A stretch of DNA of 64,000 nt from Ruminococcaceae bacterium Marseille-P2935 (GCA_900104565.1 LT629952.1:991604-1055603), one strand, 5' to 3'; positions 16,119 through 26,801 are shown, counted from the first letter of the stretch. Notes: generated by a model from the letters alone, not told the origin. A program made the numbers and translations.

Positions 16119-17549
16119 ATGGACAAGTTTTTCAAGCTAAAGGAGAATGGCACCACGGTTTCAACTGAAATCGCCGCTGGCTTCACAACATTTTTTGCAA
16201 TGTCCTACATTATTTTTGTGAACCCAGATATGCTTTCTCAAACAGGTATGCCCTGGAACGCGGTTTTTCTGGCAACTATCCTCGCTTCTGTAGTAGGTAC
16301 TCTGGTTATGGGTCTTTTTGCAAACGTTCCCTATGCACAAGCCCCCGGTATGGGACTCAACGCTTTCTTCACATACACTGTGTGCTTTGGATTAGGCTTT
16401 AGCTGGCAGCAAGCGTTGGCAATGGTTTTCATCTGCGGTGTTATCAATATTATTATCACCGTCACTAAAATCCGTAAATCCATTATCAAATCTATTCCCT
16501 TAAGCCTGCAGCATGCAATCGGCGGCGGCATCGGCATATTCATTTCGTATATCGGTATTAAAAATGCGGGGCTGTTACAGTTTACTTCTGACCCTGGCAA
16601 AAACGTTGTATTGGACAGCGGCACTGTAATCTCTGACGCCAGCGCTGTACCGGCATTAGTTACCAATTATACCCCTGCTGTGCTGCTGGCGTTAATTGGC
16701 CTTGTGCTTGTTGTTATCTTGCTGGTTCTTAAGGTAAAGGGTGCCATACTGATCAGCATTATTGCCACCACCATAATTGGTATCCCTATGGGGGTGGTCG
16801 ATCCTGCTTCTGCAATGACCACCACAAATATCGGCTCGGCTTTTGCTGACCTGGGCACCACAATCGGTGCAGCTTTTGGCCCGCAGGGCATGCTTTCCTT
16901 GTTTTCCGATCCTGCAAAGATCCCTCAGGTTTTAATGACAATTTTCGCCTTCAGCCTTTCTGATACCTTTGATACCATTGGCACCTTTATTGGTACCGGC
17001 CGCAAGAGCGGCATCTTTAGTGCGGAAGATGAACGCACTATGGAAACCAGTTCCGGTTTTAAATCTAAAATGGACAAAGCTTTATTTTCTGACTCAATCG
17101 CCACCTCCATTGGTGCATTCTTAGGAACCTCCAACACCACAACCTATGTAGAAAGCGCAGCCGGCATAGGCGCAGGCGGCCGCACTGGTCTGACCAGCGT
17201 AGTTACCGCGATTTTATTCCTTGCATCTATTCTGCTGGCTCCGGTTGCCGGAATGGTTCCCTCCGCTGCTACCGCCCCGGTACTCATTATCGTAGGCGTT
17301 ATGATGCTTTCCTCCTTTACCGAAATTAAATGGAGCGAGCTTGAAGAAGCGATTCCCGCCTTTTTTGCAGGCATCTTCATGTCCTTCTGCTACAGCATCT
17401 CGTACGGTATTGCAGCTGGTTTCATCTTCTACTGCCTGATCGGTTTGCTGAAAAAAATTTTTGGTAAGCAAACCGAAAAATTACATCCGATCCTTATTGT
17501 TTCTACCATTTTGTTTATTCTAAACTTTATTATTGTGGGCCGTCTATAG
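16119..17549 (+). CDS. pbuG: Guanine/hypoxanthine permease, NCS2 AzgA-like family
   Basis: 476 residues with about a dozen hydrophobic segments. Transports purine bases with H+ across the cytoplasmic membrane for salvage. Family marks: GFTTFFAMSYIIFVNP near residue 20, APGMGLNAFF around residue 75, and the SSGFKSKMDKALFSDSIAT region. GGAGG lies eight bases before ATG 16119. Control by the guanine riboswitch upstream supports a guanine/hypoxanthine substrate, and hpt further along provides the salvage enzyme. Symbol by family resemblance; substrate is inferred. Confidence 0.93.
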   Translation: MDKFFKLKENGTTVSTEIAAGFTTFFAMSYIIFVNPDMLSQTGMPWNAVFLATILASVVGTLVMGLFANVPYAQAPGMGLNAFFTYTVCFGLGFSWQQALAMVFICGVINIIITVTKIRKSIIKSIPLSLQHAIGGGIGIFISYIGIKNAGLLQFTSDPGKNVVLDSGTVISDASAVPALVTNYTPAVLLALIGLVLVVILLVLKVKGAILISIIATTIIGIPMGVVDPASAMTTTNIGSAFADLGTTIGAAFGPQGMLSLFSDPAKIPQVLMTIFAFSLSDTFDTIGTFIGTGRKSGIFSAEDERTMETSSGFKSKMDKALFSDSIATSIGAFLGTSNTTTYVESAAGIGAGGRTGLTSVVTAILFLASILLAPVAGMVPSAATAPVLIIVGVMMLSSFTEIKWSELEEAIPAFFAGIFMSFCYSISYGIAAGFIFYCLIGLLKKIFGKQTEKLHPILIVSTILFILNFIIVGRL

Positions 17550-18332
17550 AATTTTGCTCAAATAAAAGCAACTGGTAAACTCAATTCCATAAATCAGCTT
17601 GTCATGGAACCACAGAGCCATCTGCTGTTATAAATTTATACGCAGATGATGTAATATCCAATCCCCCTAAGCCACAGGCAGGTGCAAAAGGGTAATGTTA
17701 GCCTCCTTTTTTTAGGGTACCCGCCTCACAGTTTTTCCCTTTATGGCGGCGCAATTTAAATTGTATGTGGCAAAGTTAAAGCTAAAAAATCGCCGGTTAA
17801 CGGCGGTTTTTTAGCATATAAACGGTCAAATGCCCACTTTGGTAAAAGTGCGCAACCTATCGATTCAAACTTATTTCAGTGTGGTTTATTTCCAATACGG
17901 ATAACATGTTATCGTTCATCTGTTTAACATTCACCCACCTGATACCAGTTTTTTTAAGATTTTACTTTAAATACAAAACAAGCTTTCAATCTGCTCCAGC
18001 TATTCAGGTAATAGTTTAACGTATTATGCTCCCATGCGCCCTACTCGGCGGCTATGCTCCGATTCACCTGTCTACATGGATATTTTGATAATATTTATTA
18101 GCTAGTTTCCCAATTTTATAAAATTACACGTCTTTTTTGACTGTTATCGTTTATGCATGGTGTTTCTGGCTGGGAAAGAACAAACAGAATATTTGTTTTA
18201 GAAAGTTCTGCATAAAGCGTACATTTCTGCTTATAGGGCGCCCCGATAAACAGATGAATAAGAGATGCCCAAGGTACAAAACAGGTAATATATGTTTTAA
18301 AAATTATGGGTATTGTCTTTATAAAAATTCAG
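17550..18332. other. Gene-free interval
   Basis: No convincing gene on either strand; short frames here lack ribosome sites. It contains one strong palindromic terminator (17781-17814). The remainder is A+T-rich and I see no recognisable RNA or mobile element. Confidence 0.6.
17781..17814. terminator. Long bidirectional terminator-like palindrome
   Basis: Perfect 15-bp arms GCTAAAAAATCGCCG around GTTAA, flanked by T and A tracts; 230 bp after the permease gene. Confidence 0.75.
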
Positions 18333-18366
18333 ATAAAAAGAGGCAGGAGTTTTTTCCTGCCTCTCT
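18333..18366 (-). terminator. Terminator of the gdpP-ftsH operon
   Basis: Ten-bp stem AGAGGCAGGA with its complement, followed on the minus strand by T5, two bases past the ftsH stop codon. Confidence 0.92.
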
Positions 18367-18368
18367 TT

Positions 18369-20366
18369 TTACACATTAGGGGAATTTTCATCATCGAATG
18401 AATTGGGGTTAGAACCGTCCAATACAATACCGGCATCCGAATCAGACTGAATGTTTCCGCCGCCTGATTCTTCCTCTTCGGGAGCAGTTTGGATAACAAT
18501 AGGCTCAACAGGCTTGCGCTCGGGGATCTCCCGGCCTTCCATCAGGGCCTTGAACTCCTCTTTCTCCATCTTCTCATGCTCTATCAGGAAAGCAGCAATC
18601 TGATGCAGCTGGTCTAAATGAGCAGACAGTACATCGGTACAGGTTTGGTAAGCAGTATCTACAATGCTGCGGATTTCAGCATCAATCTCGGCTGCAACTT
18701 CCTCCGAGTAATTGCGGGTGTGGCCAAAATCTTTGCCCAAGAACACTTCGTTTTCATCAGTGCCATATACAATTGGCCCCAGCTTATCGCTAAATCCATA
18801 TTTGGTAACCATAGCACGAGCAATGTTGGTTGCCCGCTCAATATCGTTGGAAGCACCAGTAGAAATATCATCCAGAATCAGTTTTTCCGCCACACGGCCA
18901 CCCAGAAGAACAATAATTTCGTCTTTCATTTCACCCTTTGTGCGGTAGTTGCGGTCCTCCTCGGGAAGAGAGAGGGTAAATCCGCCGGCCATACCGCGGG
19001 GAATGATGGAAATTTGATGCACATCATCCTGAGTTTTGGCATAATAGGTACAAATTGCATGGCCAGCCTCGTGGTATGCGGTCAGTTTTTTATCTTTTTC
19101 AGGCACCACATGAGACTTCTTTTCAGGGCCGGCTACCACTTTAATAGTAGCTTCCTGAATTTCGGTCATGGTAATCGCCTTTAAGCTCCGTTTAGCGGCC
19201 AACAGGGCGGCTTCGTTCACCAGGTTTTCCAAATCAGCACCGGTAAAGCCTACCGTGGTTTTAGCAATGGTTTTCAAATCTACATCCGGACCTATGGGCT
19301 TGTTGCGGGTATGCACCTTTAAGATTGCTTCTCTGCCCTTAACATCCGGGTAACCCACCACAATCTGGCGGTCAAAACGTCCAGGACGCATCAGGGCAGG
19401 GTCCAAAATATCCCGCCGGTTGGTAGCTGCAATGACTATAACGCCGGAGTTTGCACCAAAGCCGTCCATCTCGACCAACAGCTGGTTTAAGGTCTGCTCC
19501 CGCTCGTCATGCCCGCCGCCCAAGCCTGCACCGCGGTGACGGCCAACGGCGTCAATTTCATCAATAAATACAATACTGGGGGCATTCTTTTTGGCCTGCT
19601 CAAACAGGTCGCGCACACGGGAAGCACCAACGCCTACAAACATCTCTACAAAATCAGAACCTGAAATGGAGAAGAAAGGCACCCCGGCCTCCCCCGCTAC
19701 TGCTCGGGCAAGTAAAGTTTTGCCGGTACCCGGAGGGCCCATCAGCAAAACGCCCTTAGGAATTCTGGCACCCAGGTCACTGAACTTCCGGGGGTTTTTC
19801 AAAAATTCCACAATTTCAACCAGTTCTTCCTTTTCTTCATCAGCACCGGCCACATCAGCAAAAGTAACCTTACGCCCCTCATCTGGGGTTCGAGTTTTCG
19901 CTTTGCTGAAGCTCATAGCATTGCCGCCGCCTCTGGCCTGGCGCATCATAACAAACCACAATACAACCATAACGCCAATCAGCAGCAAGGATGGTACCAA
20001 ACTTACCCACCACGGCAGATCCTGTGGTTTTACATAGTTGTAAACCATTTGGTTGCCGGGGTTTGCCTCGTTATACTGTTCGATATAGCTACCTGTTTCA
20101 GAATCAATGTCATTTAAAAACAAGCTGACATTAGGAACCTTATAAAGGATCGGTTCTTCCTTACCTTTTACCTTCATCTGCAATTCGCTGGTTCCTAAAT
20201 CCAATTCAAATTCAGTAACCTGCAGATTCTTAAAATAGGTAACAATTTCGGAATACTTAGTGGTAGAAACCTGGGGCTTTGAGGTAAACAGCAAGGTTGC
20301 CATCACCAGCAAAAATACCAGCATTGCGATATACACACCAAAACCCTTTGATTTTTTATTCTGCAA
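18369..20366 (-). CDS. ftsH: ATP-dependent zinc metalloprotease FtsH
   Basis: 665 residues. Membrane-anchored AAA+ protease that degrades misfolded or regulatory membrane and cytosolic proteins. Two transmembrane helices (about 11-27, 119-141) flank the extracytoplasmic domain. Walker A GPPGTGKT (210-217), Walker B VFIDEID (266-272), arginine-finger region (RPGRFDR) and the zinc site HEAGH (432-436) are intact. The C-terminal tail is acidic and Ser/Gly-rich. Lies 31 bp after hpt in the classical tilS-hpt-ftsH order. No promoter seen in the gap, so it is probably the last gene of the operon. Confidence 0.98.
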   Translation of the reverse strand: MQNKKSKGFGVYIAMLVFLLVMATLLFTSKPQVSTTKYSEIVTYFKNLQVTEFELDLGTSELQMKVKGKEEPILYKVPNVSLFLNDIDSETGSYIEQYNEANPGNQMVYNYVKPQDLPWWVSLVPSLLLIGVMVVLWFVMMRQARGGGNAMSFSKAKTRTPDEGRKVTFADVAGADEEKEELVEIVEFLKNPRKFSDLGARIPKGVLLMGPPGTGKTLLARAVAGEAGVPFFSISGSDFVEMFVGVGASRVRDLFEQAKKNAPSIVFIDEIDAVGRHRGAGLGGGHDEREQTLNQLLVEMDGFGANSGVIVIAATNRRDILDPALMRPGRFDRQIVVGYPDVKGREAILKVHTRNKPIGPDVDLKTIAKTTVGFTGADLENLVNEAALLAAKRSLKAITMTEIQEATIKVVAGPEKKSHVVPEKDKKLTAYHEAGHAICTYYAKTQDDVHQISIIPRGMAGGFTLSLPEEDRNYRTKGEMKDEIIVLLGGRVAEKLILDDISTGASNDIERATNIARAMVTKYGFSDKLGPIVYGTDENEVFLGKDFGHTRNYSEEVAAEIDAEIRSIVDTAYQTCTDVLSAHLDQLHQIAAFLIEHEKMEKEEFKALMEGREIPERKPVEPIVIQTAPEEEESGGGNIQSDSDAGIVLDGSNPNSFDDENSPNV

Positions 20367-20397
20367 TCATCTTCACTCCCTGTGTTTATGAGGTGGA

Positions 20398-20940
20398 TTA
20401 TTCCCCGCTGTAAACCTTCGGATCCAGAATACCCACAAACGGCAGGTTTCTGTAACGCTCGCTGTAGTCCAATCCATATCCAACAACAAATTCGTCGGGA
20501 ACGGTAAAGCAAACATAATCCGGCTGGATGGATACCTGTCTGCGCTCGGGCTTGTCTAACAGAGTCGCAATTTTAATGCTTCTGGGGCCACGCTGCTGCA
20601 AAATTTCTCTCAGGTAGCTTAAGGTCAGCCCACTGTCTAAAATATCCTCGACCAAAAGCAGGTCGTGTCCTTCCAGCGGAATATCCAAATCTTTAATTAT
20701 TTTAACCACTCCGGAGGTTTTTACACCGCCGCCGTAGCTAGAAACCGACATAAAATCCACGGTGCATGGAATTGTAATGCTGCGCATTAAATCAGCCATA
20801 AAAATAATGGAACCTTTCAGCACACTAACCAGCATCAGATTTTTGTCTTTATAATCCTCACTGATTTTAGCGCCCAGTTCCGCAACCTTTTTGGCAATCT
20901 GTTCCTCAGAAAGCAATACGCTTTTCACATCGTTTTTCAT
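20398..20940 (-). CDS. hpt: Hypoxanthine phosphoribosyltransferase
   Basis: 180 residues from ATG 20940, which overlaps the tilS stop (ATGA) and follows GGAGGGG. Converts hypoxanthine and guanine to IMP and GMP using PRPP in purine salvage. The PRPP-binding motif LLLVEDILDSGLTL, the SVLKGS loop and DEFVVGYGLDY near the C-terminus are all present. The longer upstream frame lies inside tilS and is not used. Translational coupling with tilS is likely. It complements the riboswitch-controlled purine permease. Confidence 0.97.
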   Translation of the reverse strand: MKNDVKSVLLSEEQIAKKVAELGAKISEDYKDKNLMLVSVLKGSIIFMADLMRSITIPCTVDFMSVSSYGGGVKTSGVVKIIKDLDIPLEGHDLLLVEDILDSGLTLSYLREILQQRGPRSIKIATLLDKPERRQVSIQPDYVCFTVPDEFVVGYGLDYSERYRNLPFVGILDPKVYSGE

Positions 20941-22310
20941 TCTGTCCCCTCCAACAGTTCTATCAAAAGAAAATTTTTCGTCTGTTCCCATGGCAAAACC
21001 CGTTCATCTGCGCCAAAATCTTCTACCCAAATAACTCCGTCAACGTCTGCCAGTACCGCAACCGCAGAACGCTTTTCGAAAGGAATCTTTGCTTCGTTAA
21101 AAAGTTTTTTCAATGATTTTGTACAGCCCCTGGCTTTTTGCCTGAGAGCATCCCCTGCTCTCCGACAGCGGAAAGTCATAACACCGTTTATTTTATCATA
21201 GTCCAGCACATTTTTTAAGTCATATTTTCCAAATTTCTTAAATTTATTAAATTGTTCACAATCCATTCGGCAAATACTCATACTTTTGCCCGCAAATAGC
21301 AGAATTTTCTGATTTTCTGACTGCAAAAGTTCTGGTACCGGGTGTTCAAACGGCGGCGTCTCAGGCAACCTGCTGACTACCTGTATCCGGCCGTTTCTGC
21401 ACTGCCAGAACAGATTCTGCCCCAGCTGACAGGTAAAACTTAACCTTCCGGCTGCTTGGTTTAGTTCGGTAATCCGCTCGTAATCGGCGGCAGTACCGGC
21501 GCTTTTTAACATTTTTTCTATTAAGCGGGTACGAATTGCCTCTGGCTGCTGTAAAAAGCCTTCCTGGTTTAATCCGTCCTCCTGCCATAGCTTCTGAAAT
21601 GCCTCCTCCGACAGCCTTTCCAAACAGTCCATATCCCGCTGCATCTGAACAGACAAATTTTCCAATGCTCTGTGTACCGCCGGGTTTAGCCGGTAAAGGT
21701 TAGGCACCAGATGATGGCGTATAAAATTACGGGAATATTCGTCTGTAAGGTTGCTGCTGTCGGTCACATAATCCAAATGATTTTCTTTGCAATAATATTC
21801 TATCTCTTCCCGGGTGCAGCCAATCAGGGGGCGTATAATTTGCCCTCGCACAGCGGGAATCCCCTTTAATCCCCGGCCTCCAGTACCCCGGGCCAGATGA
21901 AATAACATGGTTTCCATCTTATCGTTTAAGGTATGGGCTGTTGCTATTTTGGCTCGTTCTTCCCCTGCAATTCTCTCAAAAAAAGCGTACCGCTTTTCCC
22001 GGCTGTATTCCTCTACCGAACGTCCCGCTACAGCAGATTCCTCACTGGCCGCAAAGGAAAAAAGATGAAATGGAACCCTGTAACTCTGGCATAGCTTTTG
22101 TACAAACCATTCATCCCGGTTACTTTCTTCTCCTCTTAGGTGATGATTGATATGACACACCTCAACCGTTAAATTCCAGCGGGCGCGGTTTACCCATAAA
22201 AAATGGAGCAGGGCAACAGAATCGGCGCCGCCGGAAACACCGACCACCACCCTGTCACCTTGCTCAAGCATTTTATATTGTTTTATAGCGCGCAGTGCTT
22301 TATCATTCAT
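20937..22310 (-). CDS. tilS: tRNA(Ile)-lysidine synthase
   Basis: 457 residues from ATG 22310, which overlaps the dnaB stop by 8 bp and has TTGGAGTGG upstream. Attaches lysine to C34 of the CAU-anticodon tRNA(Ile), changing its codon from AUG to AUA and its charging from Met to Ile. The PP-loop SGGADS is near residue 29, followed by the HINHHLRGEES motif; the C-terminal TilS substrate-binding domains are present. Essential enzyme in most bacteria. Cotranscribed between dnaB and hpt. Confidence 0.96.
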   Translation of the reverse strand: MNDKALRAIKQYKMLEQGDRVVVGVSGGADSVALLHFLWVNRARWNLTVEVCHINHHLRGEESNRDEWFVQKLCQSYRVPFHLFSFAASEESAVAGRSVEEYSREKRYAFFERIAGEERAKIATAHTLNDKMETMLFHLARGTGGRGLKGIPAVRGQIIRPLIGCTREEIEYYCKENHLDYVTDSSNLTDEYSRNFIRHHLVPNLYRLNPAVHRALENLSVQMQRDMDCLERLSEEAFQKLWQEDGLNQEGFLQQPEAIRTRLIEKMLKSAGTAADYERITELNQAAGRLSFTCQLGQNLFWQCRNGRIQVVSRLPETPPFEHPVPELLQSENQKILLFAGKSMSICRMDCEQFNKFKKFGKYDLKNVLDYDKINGVMTFRCRRAGDALRQKARGCTKSLKKLFNEAKIPFEKRSAVAVLADVDGVIWVEDFGADERVLPWEQTKNFLLIELLEGTE

Positions 22311-23658
22311 CTCTGGACCACTCCAAGCCAGCAAATCGTGTAAATTCACCGTTCCAGCGCAGCTTCACACTGTCGGTTTCACCGTGGCGGTTTTTGGCTA
22401 TAATGCATTCGGCAATGCCATGGTCTTCACTGTCCCGGTCGTAATATTCATCGCGGTATAAAAACAGAACCATATCCGCATCCTGCTCAATGGAGCCGGA
22501 TTCACGCAGGTCGGAAAGCATGGGACGATGATCGGAACGGGAGTCAGGCCCACGGGAAAGCTGTGAAAGGGTAATAACCGGTACGTTTAGTTCTTTCGCC
22601 AATATTTTAAGGCTTCTGGTAATTTCAGAAACCTCCTGCACACGGTTTTCAATCCGCCGGCCGGAGGACATGAGCTGCAGGTAGTCAATAACCACCAGGT
22701 CAACTCCTCTTAACCGGCGAAGCTTGGCTTTCATTTCAGGGATTGTAATACCGGGAGTATCGTCAATATAAATGGGTGATTTGGCTAAAATTTCGCTGGA
22801 CATAGCCAGCTTGACCCAATCATCGGGAGTCAGGGTTCCGGTACGCAGCTGATGGCTGGGCACCAATGCCTCAGAAGACATAATACGAGACACCAGCTGC
22901 TCGGCACTCATCTCCAGTGAAAAGATTGCAACCTTTTTATTCTGCTTGGTTGCCACGTTGGTGGCAATATTCAGCGCAAACGAAGTTTTTCCCATTGCCG
23001 GACGGGCCGCCAGCAAGATCAAATCACTTTTCCCTAACCCGTTTATAACACGGTCAAGATCGGCAAAGCCGGTAGACAGTCCGACATATTCCGAGCGGTC
23101 CTCGCTGCTTAACCGCTGCAGCGTTTCGTAAGCCTGCATGATGACCTCGTCAATGCGCACCAGCCCGGTGGTATCCCTTCCCTGGCGAATTTCAAAAATG
23201 CGCTGCTCTGCCATATCCATTAATGTCCTGGCGTCAGCCTGGGCGTCTGAGGCATTCTGCATGATCTCCTGTGCCGTCACCATTAAACTGCGTACATACT
23301 GTTTTTCCTGCACAATTTTCGCATAGGACTCTACATTGGCGGTAGAGGGTACAATCTGAGCCAGCTGGGTCAAATAAATTTTAGCATCCTCATCGGTCGG
23401 GAATACCCCTTCCCGCTTCACGTTTTCCAGTACAGTAATAAAATCAATTGGCTGGCCGGATGTAAACATCCGTACCAAAATCGAGAATATTTCCTGGTGC
23501 TGCTGGCGGTAAAAACTCTCAATCCGTAAAAACTCCATCACCCTGGTCAGGCACTGGGAGTCGATGAGGATTGCGCCCAGCACCGACTGCTCCGCCTCCA
23601 GGTTATAGGGCAGAGTTTGGGAGAGAGCTTCGGTTGTAATATCTATTCTGGCAGCCAC
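22303..23658 (-). CDS. dnaB: Replicative DNA helicase DnaB (DnaC in Bacillus nomenclature)
   Basis: 451 residues from GTG 23658 with AGGAGG upstream; the extra 25 codons in the open frame include Cys residues foreign to the family and lack a ribosome site. Hexameric 5'-3' helicase at the replication fork. The N-terminal domain begins LPYNLEAEQSVLGAIL; the RecA-like domain has Walker A AARPAMGKTSFALN, Walker B LVVIDYLQLM and the QLSRGPDSR motif. Downstream of rplI, as in other Firmicutes. Confidence 0.97.
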   Translation of the reverse strand: MAARIDITTEALSQTLPYNLEAEQSVLGAILIDSQCLTRVMEFLRIESFYRQQHQEIFSILVRMFTSGQPIDFITVLENVKREGVFPTDEDAKIYLTQLAQIVPSTANVESYAKIVQEKQYVRSLMVTAQEIMQNASDAQADARTLMDMAEQRIFEIRQGRDTTGLVRIDEVIMQAYETLQRLSSEDRSEYVGLSTGFADLDRVINGLGKSDLILLAARPAMGKTSFALNIATNVATKQNKKVAIFSLEMSAEQLVSRIMSSEALVPSHQLRTGTLTPDDWVKLAMSSEILAKSPIYIDDTPGITIPEMKAKLRRLRGVDLVVIDYLQLMSSGRRIENRVQEVSEITRSLKILAKELNVPVITLSQLSRGPDSRSDHRPMLSDLRESGSIEQDADMVLFLYRDEYYDRDSEDHGIAECIIAKNRHGETDSVKLRWNGEFTRFAGLEWSRDE

Positions 23659-23985
23659 CGGTAATTCCTCCTGCTTTTTATGCTTGCATGATGGGCAAAA
23701 ACGGCCATAACCTAATTTCACCTGTCGTATCAATTTATTCTGCTTTGTAACGCACCCAAAAGTACTGCTTATAAATAAATAAGCAGATCCCCCCGTTTAT
23801 AAACGGGGGAAATCTTATTTTCAACAATTTGTTATTCTAAATTATTCAATTATTGCCACAGCAATTAATTATGTTAACTCTGCAATGAACACAACTTTGG
23901 CGTAATATTTGAAGTGGAAAACAGATGAACCCCATAAACATTCGTACTGGGGATACTTCACCTTTGTTGTTTCGTCTGATTGTTA
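23659..23985 (-). other. rplI-dnaB intergenic region
   Basis: No gene. It holds two small inverted repeats (GCTTA/TAAGC around 23767-23784 and CCCCGTTTATAAACGGGG at 23791-23808). Neither is followed by a clear T tract on the minus strand, so they may be RNA-processing or stability elements within the operon rather than terminators. Confidence 0.5.
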
Positions 23986-24432
23986 TTATGCTTCTCCAAC
24001 CATAACAAACAGCTTAGCAGAAATTCCATGGTTCAGTTTCACTTCGGTCTCGTAGGTACCAAAAGCCTTAATGTCACTGTCTAACACAATTTTTCGTTTT
24101 TCTACATCAACGTCAAACTGGTTTTTCAGCTCGGTGGCAATCTCTTTTGAAGTAACCGAACCAAACAGTTTTCCGCCTGTTCCGGCTTTTGCTGTTAACT
24201 TAATGGTCTTGCCGGATATTTTATCGGCAATTGCTTTTGCTTCTGCTTTTTCCACCTCAATTTTATGGGCGGCAGCAGCCTGTTTATTTTTTAAATCATT
24301 CATAGCGGCGGGGGTTGCCTCAATTGCCAATCCTTTTTTCAGTAAAAAGTTCCGGGCATAACCGTCCGCTACATTTACCAATTGGCCGGCCTTGCCGCTA
24401 CCCTGTACATCCTGTTTTAAAATTACTTTCAT
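23986..24432 (-). CDS. rplI: 50S ribosomal protein L9
   Basis: 148 residues from ATG 24432 (CGGAGG upstream). Binds 23S rRNA near the L1 stalk. N-terminal globular domain [19 protein letters not shown] with [15 protein letters not shown], a long connecting helix rich in Lys/Glu/Ala, and a C-terminal domain. Length and motifs are standard. Between gdpP and dnaB, as in Bacillus. Confidence 0.98.
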   Translation of the reverse strand: MKVILKQDVQGSGKAGQLVNVADGYARNFLLKKGLAIEATPAAMNDLKNKQAAAAHKIEVEKAEAKAIADKISGKTIKLTAKAGTGGKLFGSVTSKEIATELKNQFDVDVEKRKIVLDSDIKAFGTYETEVKLNHGISAKLFVMVGEA

Positions 24433-24476
24433 GGAAATTCCTCCGTTCATGGCGGCTTATTTACAGTGCCGCCAGA

Positions 24477-26516
24477 CTAATTTATTTTAGCTTCCGGCTG
24501 TTGCACCTTTGCCTGTTCAGGCTTCTGGCGATCCTCTGCCGGTTTTTCCAGGCCATTTTGTTTTTCGTAATATTGATCAATTGCCTCCAACAGGTTCTGA
24601 CGGGCATCCTCCATGGAAATACCGCTTACCTGAGCACCGGCCATGGTATGATGACCGCCACCGCCCAGTGATTCCATAATAATTTGTACATTTAAGTTGC
24701 CCATAGAACGTGCCGAATAAGAGATTCCCCCATCACATTCATACAAAACAAAGGAAGCATCAACATCGCTGATTCCCAAAAGCTCATCCGCTGCCTGAGG
24801 CGCCACCACGTGAATATCTGCTATTGGATCACTGGTCATTGCAATGGCACAGCCGCGGTAAATTTCTGCCGAGGCAACCAAGTGGGTCTTGCGCTGGTAA
24901 GCGTCCATAGAGGAAGCAAACAGCTTGCGCACCTCCACCGTATCGGCTCCCAGCCTTCTTAGGTAGGCTGCGGCTTCAAAGGTACGCACACCGGTGCGGA
25001 TGGTAAAGTTCTTGGTATCAAGCATAATGCCAGCCAGCAGCGCTTCGGCCTCCAGGCGGCCAAGCTTGTATTTATCGTCAAAATACTGCACCAGCTCGGA
25101 CACCATTTCCGAAGCGGAGGACGCATGGGGTTCATGATAAAAAATAACTGCATTGTCAATATGGTCCACCATTTTGCGATGGTGATCAATAACCACAACG
25201 TTTTTGCAAGCCTTATATATTTCTTCAGATTCCAAAAAGTGCCGGATATGCGTATCGACTACAATTAACAGGGTTTTTTCTGTAATCAGCGGCAGCACCT
25301 CGGTCGGGTTTAAAAACATATTTTCAAACCCGTTTTGAATAAGCCTGTCATAAAGAGGCCTTGCCAGATTCCGCTCCTTATCGACTGCCACTACAACATC
25401 TTTGCCACGAATTTTTACCGCCCGCGCCATACCCACAGCAGAACCAAAACAATCCAAATCTGCAAAATGGTGGCCCATTACCACAACATTGTCGCAAGCG
25501 TCAATCAGCTCTGCCAAAGCTGTAGCAACAATTCGGGTCTTTACCTTAGTACGTTTTTCAACGCCTTTGGAAACACCGCCGTAAAATTCAAAGCCATTGG
25601 GGGTTTTAATAGCGGCTTGGTCGCCTCCGCGGCCCAATGCCATGTCTAAAGCCTGACGGGCCATCTGTTCCCCTTCACGGAAATTTGCTGCGCCGCGCCC
25701 TACCCCTATGGAAAGGGTCATGGGGATCCGATCTCCGGTTTGTATGTTGCGAACATCATCCAATATTTGAAAGCGCTTGGCCAATATGCTGCGCATATAC
25801 CGTTCTTCAATTACCGCAATATAGCCATCGCGGTCAATTCGGCGAAAGAGACCGTTGTTGTCTTCTACAAATTGTTCTATTTTATATTCAGCCTCGCTTA
25901 CAATGCGGGACCGCTCATTCTCCTTCATCAGCTGCGCCATGTCCTCATGGCCGTCTAACATGATAATAAACACGGAAGGCCTTGAATCAAAATAATCCCT
26001 AGCATATTTTTTCAGCTGGGTATCATCGATCATAGTAAGGACATACATGCGGTTTTCGGTGCCGGAAGACGCGCTTAAATGCAGGGTAAACTGCCGTTCC
26101 CCAACCGACACATCCAAACCTTCCGGCGGGCATTTGGCTGTAAGGGACAGGTTGGGCAGCATCGTGACAATATTTTCGCCGTAGACATCTTTCCCTGCGA
26201 AAACCTTATCCTTAGCAGGGTTATTGTACCAGACAATCTCCCCGTCTTCCTGGGTAATAATTTCGGCCACAGGCGAATCAATCAGGCTTTCTTCCTGAAT
26301 TTTACTAAGTGATCGGCCCAAATATTGTAAAAACTTTTTGATATCACGATCAAAATAACGCAGCAGAATCAATGTAACAATACAGCCCACAAATAAAATT
26401 CCTGTACAGATAGCAAATAGCTTGCGGTCAAAAAAGGCCGAGACAATCGTCATGACGATGCTCATGCCCATCAACAGAAAAAATATCGGTTTAAAAAAGA
26501 TTGTCCTATCCTTCAC
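24477..26516 (-). CDS. gdpP: Cyclic-di-AMP phosphodiesterase GdpP
   Basis: 679 residues, GTG start with GGAGGGGG upstream. Hydrolyses c-di-AMP and so affects osmotic balance, wall stress and beta-lactam tolerance. Two N-terminal membrane helices (about 12-53), a PAS-like domain (about 75-170), a degenerate GGDEF domain (about 175-305), then DHH (GHHFADLDCFGS, VVDTHIRHF, IDHHRK) and DHHA1 (GGGGHHTMAGAQ) domains. First gene of a likely gdpP-rplI-dnaB-tilS-hpt-ftsH transcript; promoter at 26745-26773. Confidence 0.96.
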   Translation of the reverse strand: MKDRTIFFKPIFFLLMGMSIVMTIVSAFFDRKLFAICTGILFVGCIVTLILLRYFDRDIKKFLQYLGRSLSKIQEESLIDSPVAEIITQEDGEIVWYNNPAKDKVFAGKDVYGENIVTMLPNLSLTAKCPPEGLDVSVGERQFTLHLSASSGTENRMYVLTMIDDTQLKKYARDYFDSRPSVFIIMLDGHEDMAQLMKENERSRIVSEAEYKIEQFVEDNNGLFRRIDRDGYIAVIEERYMRSILAKRFQILDDVRNIQTGDRIPMTLSIGVGRGAANFREGEQMARQALDMALGRGGDQAAIKTPNGFEFYGGVSKGVEKRTKVKTRIVATALAELIDACDNVVVMGHHFADLDCFGSAVGMARAVKIRGKDVVVAVDKERNLARPLYDRLIQNGFENMFLNPTEVLPLITEKTLLIVVDTHIRHFLESEEIYKACKNVVVIDHHRKMVDHIDNAVIFYHEPHASSASEMVSELVQYFDDKYKLGRLEAEALLAGIMLDTKNFTIRTGVRTFEAAAYLRRLGADTVEVRKLFASSMDAYQRKTHLVASAEIYRGCAIAMTSDPIADIHVVAPQAADELLGISDVDASFVLYECDGGISYSARSMGNLNVQIIMESLGGGGHHTMAGAQVSGISMEDARQNLLEAIDQYYEKQNGLEKPAEDRQKPEQAKVQQPEAKIN

Positions 26517-26744
26517 AGCCGCTACCCCCTCCTTTTAAACCGTAAAACTAATCCTTTTATTCCACAATTCCAAACAGTTCCTATATAAATCCGATCCGGT
26601 AAATTTTACTACCCTTGCGGCAAAGCAGCAAATAAATGTATGACACAACACCTCACGGTCCTGGCCCGCTTTCGCATGAAATGCGTCAGGTCAGTTACGC
26701 TTTTTTTCACTGCATATTATGATAACCGTGCTGATGATAGCACA

Positions 26745-26773
26745 ATTATAGCACAACTGGCACAGCCTGCCAA
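26745..26773 (-). promoter_or_regulatory. SigA-type promoter for gdpP operon
   Basis: Minus strand: TTGGCA, 17-bp spacer, TATAAT. The -35 lies within the right half of the 12-bp hairpin 26761-26795. The leader is about 220 nt and I recognise no riboswitch in it. Confidence 0.65.
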
Positions 26774-26801
26774 CAGTTAAGAATGGCAGGCTGTGTTTTT
26801 T
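26761..26801 (+). terminator. Plus-strand terminator overlapping the gdpP promoter
   Basis: CACAGCCTGCCA / TGGCAGGCTGTG with an 11-base loop and T7 on the plus strand. No plus-strand gene precedes it in 26517-26760. Confidence 0.7.

Noticed and set aside
18137-18379. 80-codon plus-strand ORF near the ftsH terminator
   Set aside because: No ribosome site, amino-acid composition like random A+T-rich DNA, and it runs through a terminator.
26517-26744. c-di-AMP (ydaO-type) riboswitch in the gdpP leader
   Set aside because: The gene would suit one, but the conserved ydaO core sequences are not visible.
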